From positions 61,668,501 to 61,732,500 of the forward strand of contig JAZBRS010000026.1 in assembly GCA_037176725.1 (NCBI GenBank): a DNA stretch of 64,000 bases. Direction: 5' to 3'. The stretch comes from Posidonia oceanica. Taxonomy: Eukaryota; Streptophyta; Magnoliopsida; Alismatales; Posidoniaceae. A program made the translations under genes and the position numbers. The notes below the pieces were generated by a model. It searched no databases and was not told where the DNA came from. It was given only the letters and a program-made list of their open reading frames with translations. Of the stretch, positions 1 through 9,622 are shown piece after piece (position 1 is the first letter of the stretch; each line of letters starts with the position of its first letter).

Positions 1-480
1 GCTGTACAGCTCGAGGAATGAGAACTCCTTCCAGAGTGAGAAGTGCTACTCCGATGCCTGCCCCATGTCTGTTGAGTGCTCCATCAAAGTAGAGAGTCCA
101 TTGTCGAGTGGGAGGCTCGGTAGCTTGTATTTCCAGTATTTCCTCATCGGAGAAGTCTGTTCGGACTGGTTGATAATCTTCTATTGGTAATTCTGCCAGA
201 TGATCTGCAATGGCTTGGCCCTTGACTGCTTTCTAAGATACATATTGCATGTCGAATTCAGTGAGGAGGAGTTGCCATCTTGCCAATCTTCCAGAGAGGG
301 CTGGCTTCTCGAACATGTATTTGATTGGGTCCATTTTGGCGATATAACAGACTTTATTGGCTAGGAAGTAGTGTCTCAGCTTTTGAGATGCCCATACCAA
401 GGCCAAGCAATGCTTTTCTATGGCTGTATAATTCTCTTCATAATCCAGGAAAGTTCTACGAAGGTAGTAGATAGCCATTC
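1..480 (-). pseudogene. Element E pol: RNase H and start of second RNase H
   Basis: Continuation of the element E polyprotein downstream of RT. From about 478 to 233 the frame reads a classical gypsy RNase H segment, with IEKHCLALVWASQKLRHY and a DPIKYMFEKPALSGRLARWQ block that matches the same region of element A (about 19280-19420). A TAG at about 230-232 follows LTEFDMQYVS and is most simply a CAG codon changed by C-to-T. After it the frame enters a second RNase H (WTLYFDGALNRHG, first catalytic Asp at 83-85), which runs off the window at base 1. Two RNase H domains in a row are typical of the plant Tat lineage. A frameshift separates this part from RT (frame change between about 628 and 478). 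Confidence 0.85.
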
Positions 481-2148
481 CTTATTTCCATCCTCATCAT
501 TTTGAGCTAGCACTATCCCTATTGATGATGCAGTGACTGCCACATAGAGTAGCAAAAGCTTCCCAGACGTAGGTGCTGACAAGACTGGGGGGTTCATGAG
601 GTATGCTTTGAGCTCATCAAAAGCTTTCTAGCATTTCTCATCCCAGGTAAATTCCCTCCCTCCATTCAGTAACTCATAAAACGGCTTACATCGTTCTACG
701 TGTTGTGAGATAAATCTTCGGATGAACTGTAAGCGGCCGATAAGTCCTCTGAGTTCCTTGATATTTCGGGGCGGAGGCATCTGTGCTATTGCTCTAGCCT
801 TCTGTGGGTCCACCTTGATTCCTCTTTTGCTGATGATGAAGTCCAGTAGCTTCCCAGCAGTTACCCCAAACACGCACTTCTTTGGGTTCATTTTTAGCTA
901 TTATTGCCTTGCCTTGCTCAGTACTCTTCTTAGCGCCTCAAAGTGTGCCTCCCTTGTTCTTGATTTGACCAAGATATCGTCAACGTACACTTCTATGCAA
1001 TCGTGCATCATGTTGTGGAAGATGGCCATCATTGCTCTCTGATATGTTGCGCCGGCGTTCTTGAGACTGAATGGCATGACTACATAGTAGTATGTCCCCT
1101 ATGGTGTGATGAACGATGTCTTCTCTTGGTCCTCCTCTGCTAGTTTAATCTGGTTGTAACCGGAGAAGCCGTCCAGGAAAGATAGCATCTCGAATCCTGC
1201 TGTATTGTCCACTAGCAAGTCAATATGTGGCGAAGGGAAGTCGTCCTTGGGACAGGCGGCGTTGAGGTTACGATAGTCATTGTAAACCCGAACCTTCCCA
1301 TTCTTTTTGGCCACTGGTACTATATTTGAGACCCAACTGGGATACACAACCACCCTGACGAACTTTGCTTTATGGAGCTTGTCAATTTGCTCTTTGGCTT
1401 TGAGGGCGAGTTTTGGCGTTTGTCGCCTTAACTTCTGCTTGACGGGTTTGGTTCCAGAGTTTAGCGGAAGCAGGTGTTCCACTAGAGTTGATTGTGGACC
1501 AGGCATATCCTCGTACTTGAAGGCCAGCACATCCACAAATTCTTTCAAGATTTGGACCATTTCCTCCCGTTCTTTTGGGCTCAAGCTTGCACTTATGAGT
1601 ATTGGTTTTGGCTCTTCGACGGTTCCCAGATTGACCTCCACGGTCTCTTCTTCAGCTGCCTTGGTTTGCTCATCATATTTGTCTTTGAGGTGCTTAAGGA
1701 GGTCTGAGTCAGCTTCTTGATCTTCTTCCTCGTCACTGCAGCTAACCAGTTCATATGCCTCTATTCCTGCACACTTCCCAAACCGGTCAAATTCTTCTAC
1801 TAGGAAGACCATGTTAGCAGTAACCAGCTGCTGAGGCAATGCCTCCGTGTATTGACACACGCGCATAGTTTTGGAAGCGATGGTCGAAGTTGACCGCGAG
1901 CTGCTAGAACTAACATGGTGATCCTCTCCCTTATTGAAAACAGAAAGTAAATCACTTTTATTCCTAGGAAATGAAAACAATGTAGAATTAAACAAAGTTT
2001 TATTTACAACAGATAGAGGGATGTCCTTAGAGTTACCTCCATTAGTAGATGTAGGAGCCTTTCTAGGCGTGCTCATCATGGTCGATGTTCCCATCATCTT
2101 CGAGAAGCTCATGGTCTGTCCCTGGATCGGGGTCAACTTAGGCCTTTG
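481..2148 (-). pseudogene. Element E pol: reverse transcriptase
   Basis: Reverse transcriptase of a Ty3/gypsy Tat-type element. Upstream part (2136 to 1099): the PGPQSTLVEHLLPL and KPVKQKLRRQ lead-in, then SNIVPVAKKNGKVRVYNDYRNLNAA, FPSPHIDLLVDNTAG and LSFLDGFSGYNQIKLAEED, ending at an internal stop where a TGG Trp is expected (about 1096-1098). The frame resumes through the catalytic YVDDI motif (about 987-973), is broken again by adjacent TAA TAG codons near 897, and continues with NPKKCVFGVTAGKLL and the thumb (891-628). A further TAG lies at about 625. RT, the G-patch linker and both protease halves up to about 4314 share one frame, so the damage is mostly point stops. Certainly inactive. 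Confidence 0.9.
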
Positions 2149-2151
2149 AGG

Positions 2152-2991
2152 CTATAGGCCTTCAGAGAGATTAGCCGTGAGACGGTGAACCCTGTCTACA
2201 AGTCGTTGCGACTTGCGTAGAGTTTGCCCCGGCCTTTGCTCCAATGAGGAAGAGATGTCCGTAGCTGGAAGAGGCGGAGGCTTGGAAGCGGCGGTGCCGG
2301 AAGTAGAGGGAGAAGAAGAAAGAGGTGGCCGGTCCGGAGGTTCGGGGGCCGGTGCGCCTAACTGTGGTGGCGGTGATGTTGCAGTCTGACCTTCCTGAGG
2401 CTCTGCTGGCAACTCTACTGCAGTCTGACTTTCGTGAGGCTCTGCTGCTACAGTCTGGCCTTCGTGAGGCTCTACTGTCAACTCCCCTACAGTCTGACCT
2501 TCGTGAGGCTCTGCTGGCAATTCATGTATTTGGAATAAGCTGGAAATGTTTATGTCGACTGTGTCCTCTGCATTTTGGAGAGTGTGTTTGGTTGATTGCG
2601 CCAAAATAATATTTCCCAGGGGGGATGAATTCGGATCGAAGATCCCTACACTGGTGAAATGTCCTTGTAGATTCCACTGTAATGGTCGTCCGTAGGGGAA
2701 CTGGTCAAAACCGAGTCCTCTCCTTCCTTCTCTGTCATAGGCCTTTACTGGCTCCTTCATTCCCTTTCCTTCTGGGCCTAAGCCCCGCCCTTCCTTGTAG
2801 CCAATTCTCCTCATGATCTCCCATCCCACATTCATGGAGGGTCTTTTGCTTTTTGAGGGTTCCTTCTTCTTGTGAAATAGCCTAGGCTTGGGCCACTTGT
2901 CTCTTAGCTTGATCATAGATACTACGTTCTTACCCTTTTCGGTGCGGGTCGGCTTTTCTCGCACACTGAACTGGTGTGGCAGGTATATCAC
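2152..2991 (-). pseudogene. Element E pol linker with G-patch domain
   Basis: A 279-residue open stretch between the protease and RT in the same frame as both; a TAG at about 2149-2151 separates it from RT. Residues about 55-100 form a G-patch (VGWEIMRRIGYKEGRGLG followed by GMKEPVKAYDREGRRGLGF), a glycine-rich RNA-binding or helicase-cofactor module. Residues about 165-215 contain an imperfect repeat of the peptide AEPHEGQT (DNA about 2380-2520), and the C-terminal third is proline- and serine-rich. Element A has a G-patch in the same place (about 16200-16402), so it is a standing part of this polyprotein. Its function in these elements is not known to me. Confidence 0.75.
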
Positions 2992-3600
2992 ATTTGCCTC
3001 TGCTTCTTAGCCTGGTATGTCCCCTGCTATCTTGATGATTTTCTTATCGTGAGGGAATTTCAGGCATTGGTGCCGAGGAGATGATGCTCCTTTTAAACTG
3101 TCCAGCCATTGTCTCCCCAGGATGATCTGATATGGGACATTTATGTCTATGACGTTTAGTTGGGTTAGAACCTGAGTTGGTCCTATCCCTATCTTTGTGG
3201 TCTACTTGCTGTGTGCTTTCCTTTTGCTGTCATCATACCCAGTAATCGTCATATTAATGGGAGTCAAGGAAGCCTCATTTACGCCCAAGGCTCGTATTGT
3301 ATTTAACTAGCAAATGTTCATTGATGCACCAGTATCTATGAGCACTTTAGAAATTAAGTGATTGTTTATAGAAATGGTTACATTCAATGGTGATTTTCTC
3401 CTCTCTATTGGTGCTAACTCGCTATCAGCAAATGTAGTGATAGGCTCTACAAAGGCTGCTGTAGCTATAACATGGAGTTCCTCTACTGGCATATCCGGAG
3501 CAACTTGGGCCTTCTCTAGCACTTCTTGCAGAGCTTTCCGGTGTTGATTTGAGCTGTTTATGAGGTCATAGATTGAGATCCTGGCCTGTATCTTCTTTAA
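2992..3600 (-). pseudogene. Element E second aspartic protease (PR2)
   Basis: Retropepsin-like domain. NVTISINNHLISKVLIDTGAS carries the catalytic DTGA at about 3322-3333, and the downstream strand IILGRQWLDSLKGA lies near 3085-3130. Just upstream is the segment ARISIYDLINSSNQHRKALQ, the counterpart of ADISIWDLIHTSAEHREAF before the single protease of element A. PR2 is therefore the equivalent of the usual Tat protease. Internal TAG stops follow MNIC (about 3307), follow KRKAHSK, and precede the G-patch frame. The frame is shared with the G-patch linker and RT, as expected for one gag-pol fusion. Confidence 0.8.
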
Positions 3601-3609
3601 TTGCTCTAG

Positions 3610-3850
3610 GATGTCACATTCTACTGACCCAGGTCCTTCTTGAGGTCTGACCGGCTCTGTTTGCTCTGCTGGTGGTACGATTCAATTTGACAGCCTCCCT
3701 CCTCTGGTGATGGGCGCAGCAGCCTCATTTCCTTTGCGTGAGTCGCCGGATGCTCCCTTCTTGAGCGGCCAGGCCAAGATGGACTCCCTTCGTATAGGTC
3801 TGCCAAGCTCTGGTGGCTTTGTGGCCCTAGCTAGCTGCTCTGTTGGCACT
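3610..3850 (-). other. Inter-protease linker of element E
   Basis: Low-similarity linker between the two protease domains of element E, in the same reading frame as PR1 (second half) and PR2 apart from one stop after TTTPSSPIF (about 3850). It is proline-, serine- and arginine-rich with no domain that I recognise. It ends in the DILEQLKKIQARISIYDLI segment that precedes PR2. Confidence 0.5.
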
Positions 3851-4530
3851 TAGAAGATTGGGGATGACGGAGTAGTAGTGTTCCGGAATACTGAAGTGTT
3901 GAGGGCCGACAACTGACTTGACGGTGGCCTAGTTGCTCTGAATATTGGGGAGACCGGTGACGACAGCGGCTTAGGAGCCCACAGTGATGATTTTCTCCAT
4001 GGCAGACGTCGTGACTCCTCCTCTTCCCGAAGGATTGCAATTTGTGGCTCGGACATCTTGAACGTGCATAGAATCTCCGGTCGATTAGCAGGAATGCTAA
4101 TGACCGCACCTTGGTATTTGAATTTTAGCATTTGATGAACTGAAGATGCTACGGCCCCGACCTCTGCTAGCCAAGACCTTCCTAGGATGAGTGGCTGCAG
4201 GACTTCTTCCTTCATAATGATCAACGAAGTGATACTTGTCAAAGGACCGACTGTGATTTCCATGGGCATTGTCCCTAGTGCCAATTTCTCCTTCTGATCA
4301 AATCCAGTGCACATAAAGGGGGGGTTCTATCTAGCTCATCTTCATTTAGCCCTAAGCCCCAGAGTGTGGAGAGAGAGCTGAGGCTTCGGCTTGCTCCAGT
4401 GTCAACTAATACTCCTTGCAGCACATGGTCATTGATGCCCACTGTGATGACAATCGGCAGCTCTTGCTTATGTGGGGGCGGAAGCTCCGAATCTTTGAAG
4501 ACTATATTTTCTCGTTCAAATTGCTATTTG
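3851..4530 (-). pseudogene. Element E first aspartic protease (PR1), extra copy
   Basis: A second, complete-looking retropepsin fold upstream of PR2. In the frame continuous with the zinc-knuckle ORF, PIVITVGINDHVLQGVLVDTG gives the catalytic DTGA (Asp codon 4401-4403). A run of Cs near 4315-4322 shifts the frame, after which the protein continues through ITVGPLTSITSLIIMKEE and the LILGRSWLAEVGAVAS strand (about 4160-4200). Both halves of the retropepsin signature are therefore present, about 1 kb from the same pair in PR2. Element A has nothing equivalent. The two domains differ clearly in sequence, so this is an old duplication or a capture rather than a recent tandem copy. Confidence 0.75.
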
Positions 4531-4832
4531 GCTTTTTGAACTTGGCTTTCTTCCTTCATATCGTCTTGTGGTCCCTCCATTACTGCTGTGAGGTTGAACT
4601 GGCTAAGGAGATCTTTCATTGTTAGCCCCGCGTCTGCCTCGCTGTCCCAATCATCATCTGAGATTATTCCCCAATGCTTAGCTTGGCTGTCCCAGTTCAC
4701 TTCTGGTATGGCATGGTTGTCCCAGTCTTTTGATATTAGCGGATTAGGGAGCTGTTCATCCTAGAATGCCATGACTTGGTGCTTGGGAGGAGGATTACTG
4801 TAGACCTGTTGAGACGTCCCCGTCTGTTTCCT

Positions 4833-5222
4833 CTATTTGGCTCTTTTTACCAGGATGTCCCATTCAAATACATCTGCCTCTACTATGTCATAGATTATGT
4901 CTCTGAAAATCCAATAGTCATTGATGTTGTGACCATGTACTTTATGGAATGGGCAGTATTTGCTCTGGTCATAATTTGGCAATTCAGGCATGGCTGGCAG
5001 GAGTTTAATTGCTTTTGCATTCTCTAGCTCTATGAACATATCTGCCAGTGTGACCGGTAGAGGAGGGTAATGGTCTCTTCTTCCCCTTTTGCGTGGCAAT
5101 AGAGGTGGAGGAGGAACATTATGATAACTGCCACTGTTCCCGTTGTTGTTGTGGGGATTTCTAGTGTTGGCCTGGTTATTTTGATTACCCCTAGTCCATT
5201 GCTGCCAGGGAGCATTCCACAT
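4833..5222 (-). pseudogene. Element E gag C-terminal zinc-knuckle segment
   Basis: A 129-codon open segment containing ENAKAIKLLPAMPELPNYD and then YCPFHKVHGHNINDYWIFRD. This is the Tat-type degenerate zinc knuckle (C-x2-H-x3-GH-x4-C), with the last Cys replaced by Tyr (consistent with TGT to TAT). It sits between the main gag core and PR1. It is in a different frame from gag (6715-5540) but the same frame as the start of PR1. Nucleic-acid binding during packaging is the expected role of this region. Confidence 0.7.
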
Positions 5223-5410
5223 AGGGCGGATTTACTGCTGAGGGAGAGGGTTATTCCATGGTTGCTGTTGCTGAGGAGGGCGGCTCCATGCTTATTGCTG
5301 CTGAGGAAGAGGGTTATTCCATGCCTGCTGTTGCTGAGGAGGAGGGTGGCTCCATGCTTGTTATTGTGATGGAGGGTGGCTCTAGGTTGGCTGTTGTGAA
5401 GCTAGTATAG
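5223..5410 (-). repeat. Gln/Pro-rich minisatellite inside element E gag
   Basis: Imperfect tandem repeat of roughly 27-36 bp alternating GGAGGGTGGCTCCATGC and GAGGGTTATTCCATG blocks separated by TTGCTGCTG tracts. On the minus strand it encodes repeats of the type QQQQ-AWSRPP and QQQQ-PWNNPLP immediately N-terminal to the zinc-knuckle segment. Two or more CAG to TAG changes interrupt it. Confidence 0.7.
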
Positions 5411-5539
5411 CCCTTTGTTCGGATGGCCTGGGTGCGGAGCCCATATTGTTGATGACTCCGGTCACGCCCTCTACTACCTGTGTTTTCCGGCTCTTTTTGG
5501 GCTCTTCCATGAATTCATGTGTATTTTCTTTAACGGAGG

Positions 5540-6715
5540 CTACCACTTTATACATTTGGCCGTTACATTTGGACAGTAGGCATTTATGAGTCCCTTTTTC
5601 TTTGATCTAGTGGTGTTTGCAATGAGGGTCTGGACCACCTGTCTCTCCGGAATGGTCAGTCCTGATCTGGCCGCCATTTCCCACCATCTGTTAGCGAATG
5701 TCACCCAGCTTTCGCCTTGCTTCATGACCTCCTTGCTTAGGTCGTGGAAGGTTGGCTTGGGGTCTATCTTGTGCTGGTATTTTGTGAGAAAGCTCTCTCT
5801 GATTTTATCAAAGTTGCTGAGGTCTTCCTTAGAGAGAGTGAGAAACCAATCCATGGACTCTCCTTCAAGTGAGTAGAAGAACAAGTGTACCACAAGCCCC
5901 AAGTCATGGAAGTAGGGGGCTGACTCCATTTGGAACCACTCTATGTGACTGAGTGGGTTAGTGGTTCCGTTGAACTTGGGAGTCTTTGGGTACTTGAACC
6001 TCGAAGGTAGTCTGAATGGGGGAAACCAGCTCATATCAAAGTTTGCCGTAGCTTGGGTATGTACCCCTAATGCGCTGAGCATTTTTCTCATCTCATCCAA
6101 ATTTGCTATCCCGGCTGATGGGGTCGGGACATGTGAGTTGAAGGACTGATGGTTCTGCTGCTGATGAAGATAGCTGTTGCAGAAGTGTTGAGGTACGACC
6201 TGCTCGTATCGCGGGGGAGATGCCGGATGGTGGTGATGATCTGGCTAAGGCTGATTGCCTGTCGTAGGTGGTTGGAGATGATGTTTTGGGTGCCCATAGG
6301 GTAGATAGACTCCTTCCTTGTACTCGCCATGTGGCATGTAATTTTGTTCCTGTATCAAGGGATTGGCCATTGAGTTATAAGCTCCGTTGAGCGCTGTACA
6401 GTGACCTGGGTGGTTTGTATCTGGCGGTGGGTTGCCATTTTGTCCCTGGTATAGATCATCTGGGGTATGGTCTGCAACTGGCCTTCGTTGTCTTTCACCG
6501 AGGTGAGGTGGCTGCTGGAGGTTATTCTGACATGACTCCACAAGGGTTGATGTCTCTTCGTTTAAGAACTGGTACATGGCTTTATACTGGATCGAGTCTG
6601 GATCCAAGACTTCTCCAGTGATTGGATGGTAGATTGTGGGCTCCTCTCCTGAGGTACTTACTGAGTCTGACCTCTCCCTTTCTGGTTGTTCAGCTTCAAA
6701 GACTTGGTTCATCAT
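5540..6715 (-). pseudogene. Element E gag (N-terminal and capsid regions)
   Basis: Gag of a Tat-type gypsy element. The best start is the ATG pair at 6715 (MMNQVFEAEQ). The first 156 codons are hydrophilic and His/Pro-rich and end at a TAG at about 6242-6244. The same frame reopens and contains the conserved retrotransposon-gag core: RFKYPKTPKFNGTTNPLSHI, then VVHLFFYSLEGESMDWFLTL, then FLTKYQHKIDPKPTFHDL and MKQGESWVTFANRW. This is the capsid-type helical domain. It ends at 5540 in a stop, and the following zinc-knuckle part is in another frame. There is one point stop and one frameshift, so it is inactive. Confidence 0.85.
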
Positions 6716-6755
6716 TGCAGTAACTTTGATAATGAGATGAAATCGGCTTCAGGGC

Positions 6756-6812
6756 GTAATACGCCTCGCACTATGGCGTACAATGTTGGATGCAGTAAAC
6801 TGCACGTTCAAC
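6756..6812. repeat. Double inverted-repeat module E1
   Basis: Two consecutive inverted repeats. GTAATACGC (6756-6764) pairs with GCGTACAAT (6776-6784) across 11 nt, then GTTGGATGC (6785-6793) pairs loosely with ACGTTCAAC (6804-6812) across 10 nt. It has the same 9-10-9 / 9-10-9 layout as the modules at 7245, 8031 and 9199 and in LTR C. It lies about 40 bp upstream of the gag ATG of element E. Confidence 0.6.
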
Positions 6813-7244
6813 GCTCCCAACTGTATTTCCTCTATTCTTTTCCTGTCTTCTTTTTTCTTCTCTGCTTTTCTCTCTGTATTTTTTTTGCTTTCTGTTTTTT
6901 TTTGCTTTTCTGATTTTTTATTTTTTATTTTATTTTTTTTTGCTTTCTTGATTTTTCCTTTTCCTTTTTTTTGTCTTTTTTTCCTTTCTTCTTTTTTTTC
7001 TTTTCCTCTTTTTCTTTTTCTTCTTTTTTTTCTTTTTTTTTAAATAACGGATTACAAGTGCTTATAATGCAAAAAAAAAGGAAGTTACAAGAACTTGGGA
7101 AATTTAATACAGGTTCCTAAAAAAGGTAAAAAAGAACAGAACTGCCACTGGCTGGCACTGTCACTGTTTTGGATTTTTCAAATGTCTTCTCTTGCCAAAC
7201 GATCACACGGAGGAGCTAAATATAAACAACTACACAGAGAATGC

Positions 7245-7300
7245 GTTAGCCGCGGGACCTGCTGTGTACAACGTTAAACGCAGATATCCGAGCGTCTAGC
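7245..7300. repeat. Double inverted-repeat module E2
   Basis: A 56-bp module: GTTAGCCGC (7245-7253), 10 nt, GTGTACAAC (7264-7272), immediately followed by GTTAAACGC (7273-7281), 10 nt, GCGTCTAGC (7292-7300). The arm pairing is weaker than in E4 and E5, but the 9-10-9-9-10-9 spacing is exact. Confidence 0.65.
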
Positions 7301-8030
7301 ACCCTGTTTACAGAAAACTGCACAGAAACACTTTTAGACAGCGATTAAAGTTTTAGCTTTTGTTTTCACTTTGAGATTAGTGTTTTAAACCTGCTGTAGC
7401 TCTCTGAGTTCTTTAAGGCTTAGGTATGACTCTTTTTTTTTTTTTTTTTTTTGGGTTTGCTATGGCTTCTCACAAAATGGGTGAAAGATTTCTCTTTTTC
7501 TTGATACTGTCCGTATCTCAACTCCTGAGAATCTTTGGGGAGCTTGAATACACTTAGGTCCCTACCCTGTAGAGGTAGAGCCCAGCGTACTCAGGATTGA
7601 TCGGGTCACTCATGTATCAACACACCAAGCACAATCAAACCATTGGAAGGGGGAGGGAGGAATACAAATCAAAGCTTGAGGTTCTAATTATCTTTCACAA
7701 AAAAGCCAAGGAAGAAGAAGGGCCCCTTGTGAAAGAAAATGACAACACAAGTACATTTCCTAAGCCCTTTGCAACAGAGGTGCTTGGGACCTAGACGGTT
7801 ACTTATATAACTCAAGAAATGACACAAATGATTAGTTCCCAAAAAGGGCCATGCAAGTCATTATGAAAGGATTCGATTTTTTTTGTCTTTTTTTTTTGCA
7901 AAGCATCCGAGGAAACTGAAGTTCCGGTCCCTACGGCAAAGCCGATTACCTCACACCTCAATCCTTCGGGTCAGTTATAACAAGAAAACCAAGAGAAATT
8001 TAAAACAGAAGAGTTTCCTGTTGAGTAGTC

Positions 8031-8086
8031 GTTGGACGTGTATGTTGGAGTGTCCAATTTTGGACGCGTCAGATTGCGCGTATAAC
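8031..8086. repeat. Double inverted-repeat module E3
   Basis: A 56-bp module: GTTGGACGT (8031-8039), 10 nt, GTGTCCAAT (8050-8058), then TTTGGACGC (8059-8067), 10 nt, GCGTATAAC (8078-8086). The first hairpin has the same GGAC/GTCC centre as the modules in LTR C. Confidence 0.7.
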
Positions 8087-9126
8087 GTACTGACAGTATT
8101 TTTTCAGAAAAACAGTAATTTTTACAGATCACCCCTACACTCGAGAATCCAAAGAGAAGGGGGAGGTGATTTCAGTTATTCAAATGTAGAAAACAAACGA
8201 AAAAAGATCACGACGCCTCAAAACATTACAAGGAATTTCGCCGCTTCTTTAAAACATACGAGAAATTAAGAAACTAAAACTAAAATTAAGAATGTCAATA
8301 ATGAGGAAAAAGAAGAAAGAAGGGTTTACTCACTTTGCACGGGGGCACTTTTAGCCGTTCCACCGTGATCGCCCGACTGTGGATATGAGGTTTTGGGAGG
8401 AGGAGGATCTCGGGAGAAGGAGGCTTCGCCTCTCCCTTTTTTGTTGTTATTCGCTCCTTCTTGGGGTCCCCTTTTGTTGTATCCAACTTCTTCGCTCCAC
8501 GTGTGTTGAAGTCAGTGTGATTGCCACTCTCGATTTGCTTTCGCTGGCCCTCGAGACGCCTTAGGGAGATGTGATACGATTGCGGGTTCAGCTACCTTGG
8601 GACAACCCTAGCGTTGCCCAAGGGTGCCCGTGCTTGGTGAATTTCTTCTTCCTCGTCGTATGACAAATGTTAGCAAAACAAAAAAAAAATGTAAAAATGG
8701 ATCAATATGGTGTAGTAACTTATTCAGAATAAATAGAAAAATGGAGAAACGCAATGAAATACGTACTCGAGGGGTTTGATCCCTCCGGTTGCAACTGATG
8801 AAAATGTATGCTTAGCTACAACAATATATGAACTCGATATGCTTGATTATGCTACGGAATTAAATATGTGGTATGAGAAAAAAGAAGAAAAGAAAATGAT
8901 AAAATAGAGTCCCCTTTTATCTATGCACGAAGTGCAAGACATGTCGACATGATGCCATTGACGACAAAGGGAAGCTCAAGCTCTTTCAAAGACTCTCCAC
9001 CTTTCAAAGTTTCTCTTCACTATTTCAATTCTCAAGGGCCTCACTTCTCTCTTAAAAATCTTTTTAATCTCAAAAAACCATGTGAGCTCCATAAATCCGG
9101 TCCTTTAACCCTGTGGGGTAACCCTG

Positions 9127-9134
9127 CTTTTATA
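9127..9134 (-). promoter_or_regulatory. TATA box candidate of element E
   Basis: TATAAAAG on the minus strand, followed 25-35 nt downstream by CCCACAGGGTTAAAGG-type sequence where a start site could lie. It is the best TATA match in the presumed U3 of element E. Confidence 0.5.
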
Positions 9135-9198
9135 GAAGCAGTGGAGGAACAAAAAAGGACACAAAGGCCAAGTCAGCAGAACTTCCTATTTCAGAAGT

Positions 9199-9254
9199 GT
9201 TATACGCTGGAAATCTTGCGTATAATGTTATAAGCGGGAGTCCCAGCATATAAC
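9199..9254. repeat. Double inverted-repeat module E4
   Basis: Exact 9-10-9-9-10-9 layout. GTTATACGC (9199-9207) pairs with GCGTATAAT (9218-9226), and GTTATAAGC (9227-9235) pairs with GCATATAAC (9246-9254). The centre triplet ATA is matched by TAT. It lies about 65 bp upstream of the TATA box in the element E orientation. Confidence 0.8.
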
Positions 9255-9426
9255 GACCTCCGAGACATAACTGTCAGGATAAAGGAAGATTCCCCAATTA
9301 ATGAGTCATTAAGTGTGTTTAACTCAGCTTTGATTGCTTTGACCGGACAACAGGTTTCAAAGAAGGCAAAAAACGATTTTTGAATTTGGCAAAATAAAGA
9401 AAGTTTTGGGCTAACTGGGTTACCAC

Positions 9427-9509
9427 GTTGACGCTGGAAAACTAGTGGGCAATGTTAGCCGCTGGAAAACCAGCGGCCAACGTTGTACGCTGAGAAGCCG
9501 GCGTACAAT
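9427..9509. repeat. Triple inverted-repeat module E5
   Basis: Three head-to-tail units of 27, 28 and 28 bp. The second, GTTAGCCGCTGG-AAAA-CCAGCGGCCAAC (9454-9481), is an almost perfect 12-bp stem. The third pairs GTTGTACGC (9482-9490) with GCGTACAAT (9501-9509). The first (9427-9453) is degenerate. It lies inside the presumed U3 of element E. Confidence 0.8.
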
Positions 9510-9571
9510 ACCCTTAATTAGTTCAATTCCCAAATTTGGACAAGGTATGAAGAACATTCAAGTTGCCGACA

Positions 9572-9622
9572 CTTGGGGCCAAGATAGGGATTACATTTTG
9601 AACTGAAGAGAAAACGTTTGGC
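9572..9622. other. Junction between element E and element A LTR
   Basis: A 51-bp stretch I cannot assign. Similarity to the other copies of the A-type LTR starts abruptly at CTCGAGCATGTAG (9623), and the first TG of the presumed element E LTR lies at 9571 or 9595. No 5-bp duplication can be checked because the other end of element E is outside the window. Confidence 0.4.

Larger units (their letters stand above)
6716..8560 (-). other. Element E leader between LTR and gag
   Basis: No coding ORF supported. The segment 6820-7060 is almost pure T/C on the plus strand (A/G-rich in the sense of element E), and a 20-nt T run lies near 7433-7452. Three double inverted-repeat modules (6756-6812, 7245-7300, 8031-8086; listed separately) are embedded in it. 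On the minus strand a good 5' splice-site match, GCAAA|GTGAGT, occurs at 8333, so a leader intron is possible, but I cannot assign its acceptor. I could not identify a PBS matching a specific tRNA for this element. Confidence 0.5.
8561..9571 (-). mobile_element. Element E 5' LTR (inner boundary uncertain)
   Basis: The likely 5' LTR of element E, inferred from position upstream of gag, a start reading TGTCGGCAAC on the minus strand at 9571, and a good TATA box (TATAAAAG, 9134-9127) about 440 bp inside. I cannot see the partner LTR (beyond base 1) or a clear PBS, so the inner end at about 8560 is a guess. An alternative start is TGTAATCCC at about 9595. The upstream (U3-like) part carries two groups of inverted-repeat modules (9199-9254 and 9427-9509). 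Confidence 0.45.

Noticed and set aside
6686..7043. Phe/Leu-rich plus-strand frames that look like membrane segments
   Set aside because: They are translations of an almost pure T/C tract in the leader of element E, antisense to the element.
8295..8486. 63-residue minus-strand frame rich in Lys/Pro
   Set aside because: It lies in the leader of element E and overlaps a likely splice donor; no domain or conserved start.
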